From: Afipia sp. Root123D2
Lineage (GTDB): Bacteria > Pseudomonadota > Alphaproteobacteria > Rhizobiales > Xanthobacteraceae
Assembly: GCF_001425835.1 (NCBI RefSeq)
Contig: NZ_LMDP01000002.1
Coordinates: 402,827 to 466,826, forward strand
Direction of reading: 5' to 3'
DNA length: 64,000 nucleotides
Below are positions 62,819 to 64,000 of the stretch, piece after piece (position 1 is the first letter of the stretch; each line of letters begins with the position of its first letter). Below the pieces are notes generated by a model, which did no database searches, was not told the DNA's origin, and saw nothing but the letters and a program-made list of their open reading frames with translations. The position numbers were made by a program, and so were the translations under genes.

Positions 62819-62965
62819 GGTGTCGTCTCGGAATAATGTTTCGGAATGGTTCTAATTATTGTTCTTTCCGATTTTGCGGCGAAGAACAACCCCGTGGGCG
62901 GATCGGGCAGAGAAACCGCTAAATTGTTCCGTAAGCCGTTTCGTGCCGAGGCGATCCAGCCTACA

Positions 62966-63787
62966 ATGGTGGCATCCATGATGCCTGATCCCATTCCCAC
63001 CCTTTCGGCCCGCGACCTGCTTGCCTTCTATCTGGAGGCCGGCGTGGACTGCGCATTGTCTGACGAGCCAGTGGATCGGCTGTCGGAATCCGAGGCCGTT
63101 GCCGACGAACCGCCTGCTCCGCGTCAGATGCCTCGGGCCGGGATTTCCGCGCCAGCCATTTCGCGCAGCGAAATCGCGCCGGCACCGGACGTTGCGATCA
63201 TGTCGGCGCGCGACATCGCGCCGACAGCGGCAACGCTGGCAGAACTGCGTGCACTGCTCGAGACGTTCGACGGCTGCGCCCTGAAAGCGACCGCCACCAA
63301 GCTCGTTTTCGCCGACGGCAATCCCGAAGCGAAAATCATGTTCGTCGGCGAAGCACCCGGCCGGGACGAGGACCTCGAAGGGCGGCCGTTTGTCGGCCGC
63401 TCCGGCAAGTTGCTCGACCGGATGATGAACGCGATCGGGCTCGACCGCTCCAGCGCCTACATCGCCAACATTATTCCGTGGCGGCCGCCCGGCAACCGCG
63501 ATCCATCGCCCCAGGAAACGCAGATCTGCCTGCCGTTCATCCGGCGCCAGATCGAACTGGTCGATCCCGACGTCCTCGTCTGCCTCGGCAAACCGTCCTC
63601 GCAGGCGGTGCTTGAGCTCAAGGACGGCATTATGAAAACCCGCGGCCGCTGGTACGACTACGACACCGGCAGGCGGAAAATCCGCACGATGCCGACCTTC
63701 CATCCCGCCTACCTGCTGCGATCGCCGTCCTACAAACGCATGACGTGGCAGGATTTGCGGGCGGTGAAAAAAGCACTTCAGCCTTGA
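62966..63787 (+). CDS. Family-4 uracil-DNA glycosylase
   Basis: 273 residues from ATG 62966; ATG 62978 and 62981 are in frame too. A disordered 70-residue N-terminal extension precedes the UDG domain: FDGCALKATATKLVFADGNP, the GEAPGRDED catalytic loop, GRPFVGRSGKLLDRMM, NIIPWRPPGNRDPSPQETQIC, and FHPAYLLRSPSYKRMTW. Removes uracil from DNA. Family-4 enzymes usually bind a [4Fe-4S] cluster with four cysteines; only one Cys stands where the N-terminal CxxC is expected (a Phe occupies the other position), so cluster binding may be altered in this lineage. Confidence 0.9.
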   Translation: MVASMMPDPIPTLSARDLLAFYLEAGVDCALSDEPVDRLSESEAVADEPPAPRQMPRAGISAPAISRSEIAPAPDVAIMSARDIAPTAATLAELRALLETFDGCALKATATKLVFADGNPEAKIMFVGEAPGRDEDLEGRPFVGRSGKLLDRMMNAIGLDRSSAYIANIIPWRPPGNRDPSPQETQICLPFIRRQIELVDPDVLVCLGKPSSQAVLELKDGIMKTRGRWYDYDTGRRKIRTMPTFHPAYLLRSPSYKRMTWQDLRAVKKALQP

Positions 63788-63873
63788 GCGCAGGCACTGA
63801 AGTCCGAACGCCGGAGCGACACACCTTGCTGCATGGCCGGTATTCGAGGCGCTATTTCCCATAGAATAATCTT

Positions 63874-63900
63874 CTGTTTCTGCGCATAAACGCAGAACAG
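63874..63900. promoter_or_regulatory. Palindrome upstream of the next gene
   Basis: CTGTTTCTGCG...CGCAGAACAG (63874-63900) is a near-perfect inverted repeat with one extra base in the left arm, 35 bases before the start codon at 63935. It could be an operator or a hairpin in the leader; no regulator is suggested by context. Confidence 0.45.
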
Positions 63901-63934
63901 GTCGGCTGTAACAACCGCCCTTCGGAGACGGAAG

Positions 63935-64000
63935 ATGACGGCCAGCACCGTAACGGAGATTTATGACGACACCCGCGCGCGCTCCAATGTGAAGCGGCTC
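63935..64000 (+). CDS. Start of a probable transporter gene (truncated at window end)
   Basis: 22 codons: MTASTVTEIYDDTRARSNVK, then RL. GGAGACGGAAG precedes the ATG. The N-terminus resembles the pre-TM1 segment of MFS transporters placed after ETF-QO and UDG in related genomes; this is memory-based and cannot be confirmed from 22 residues. Confidence 0.4.
   Translation, partial: MTASTVTEIYDDTRARSNVKRL

Overview
The window looks like chromosomal DNA of an alphaproteobacterium of the Bradyrhizobium / Rhodopseudomonas / Afipia / Nitrobacter group. The support is high GC content with strong third-position GC bias, NadQ-type control of NAD synthesis, DUF1236, DUF2007 and TIGR02301 family proteins, GGAAC-N16-(C/x)GTT promoters typical of the alphaproteobacterial EcfG general stress sigma factor, and palindromic intergenic repeats typical of this group. 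The genus cannot be decided from the window alone.

Layout. 1-2.06 kb: the 5' part of a PRC-barrel stress gene, a REP-associated tyrosine transposase flanked by its REP hairpins, and about 1 kb of non-coding multicopy repeats headed by a near-perfect sigma70 promoter. 2.06-5.5 kb: a basic small protein, a CbpA-like DnaJ protein, a lipoprotein, pdxH and an SDR. 5.5-9.2 kb: divergent ku and ligD (bacterial NHEJ) with back-to-back stress-type promoters. 9.2-13.2 kb: a CorA-like transporter, two tandem L,D-transpeptidase lipoproteins and an extensin-like protein (envelope). 13.2-23.7 kb: metabolism and transport (acyl-CoA ligase, TauE/SafE, MBL hydrolase, glutaryl-CoA dehydrogenase, ribB, intradiol dioxygenase, CPA2 antiporter, DUF2147).

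23.73-26.46 kb is the accessory part. It is a 2.7-kb AT-richer remnant island inserted at the 3' end of tRNA-Pro(CGG) and bounded by 48-bp identical direct repeats. It has no integrase. It carries a chimeric gene joining a DUF262 (DGQQR) domain directly to the C-terminal half of an ABC-type ATPase plus an OLD-like TOPRIM domain, with no Walker A, and a single-pass membrane/coiled-coil protein of unknown function. A further decayed tRNA-like fragment suggests repeated insertions.

26.5-41.4 kb: housekeeping and genome-maintenance genes (tsaC/Sua5, FAD oxidoreductase, SRAP peptidase, Nudix, dihydroorotase, ygfZ-tag-HD overlapping operon, DSP-type phosphatase, nadQ-like regulator, DUF2339 membrane protein, acuI-like reductase). 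41.7-45.5 kb: nadABC with a palindromic operator candidate. 45.6-64 kb: SleB-type hydrolase, ppdK with a histone-like basic tail, glyQS, small membrane peptides, sppA-like protease, TrmN6-like methyltransferase with DUF2007, polyprenyl synthase, ispE, a TPR protein, ETF-QO, family-4 UDG and the start of a probable transporter.

Most genes are core. DNA-repair functions (Ku, LigD, SRAP, Tag, UDG, Nudix) recur across the window but are not one operon. The most unusual object is the tRNA-Pro remnant island and its chimeric DUF262-ATPase-TOPRIM gene.
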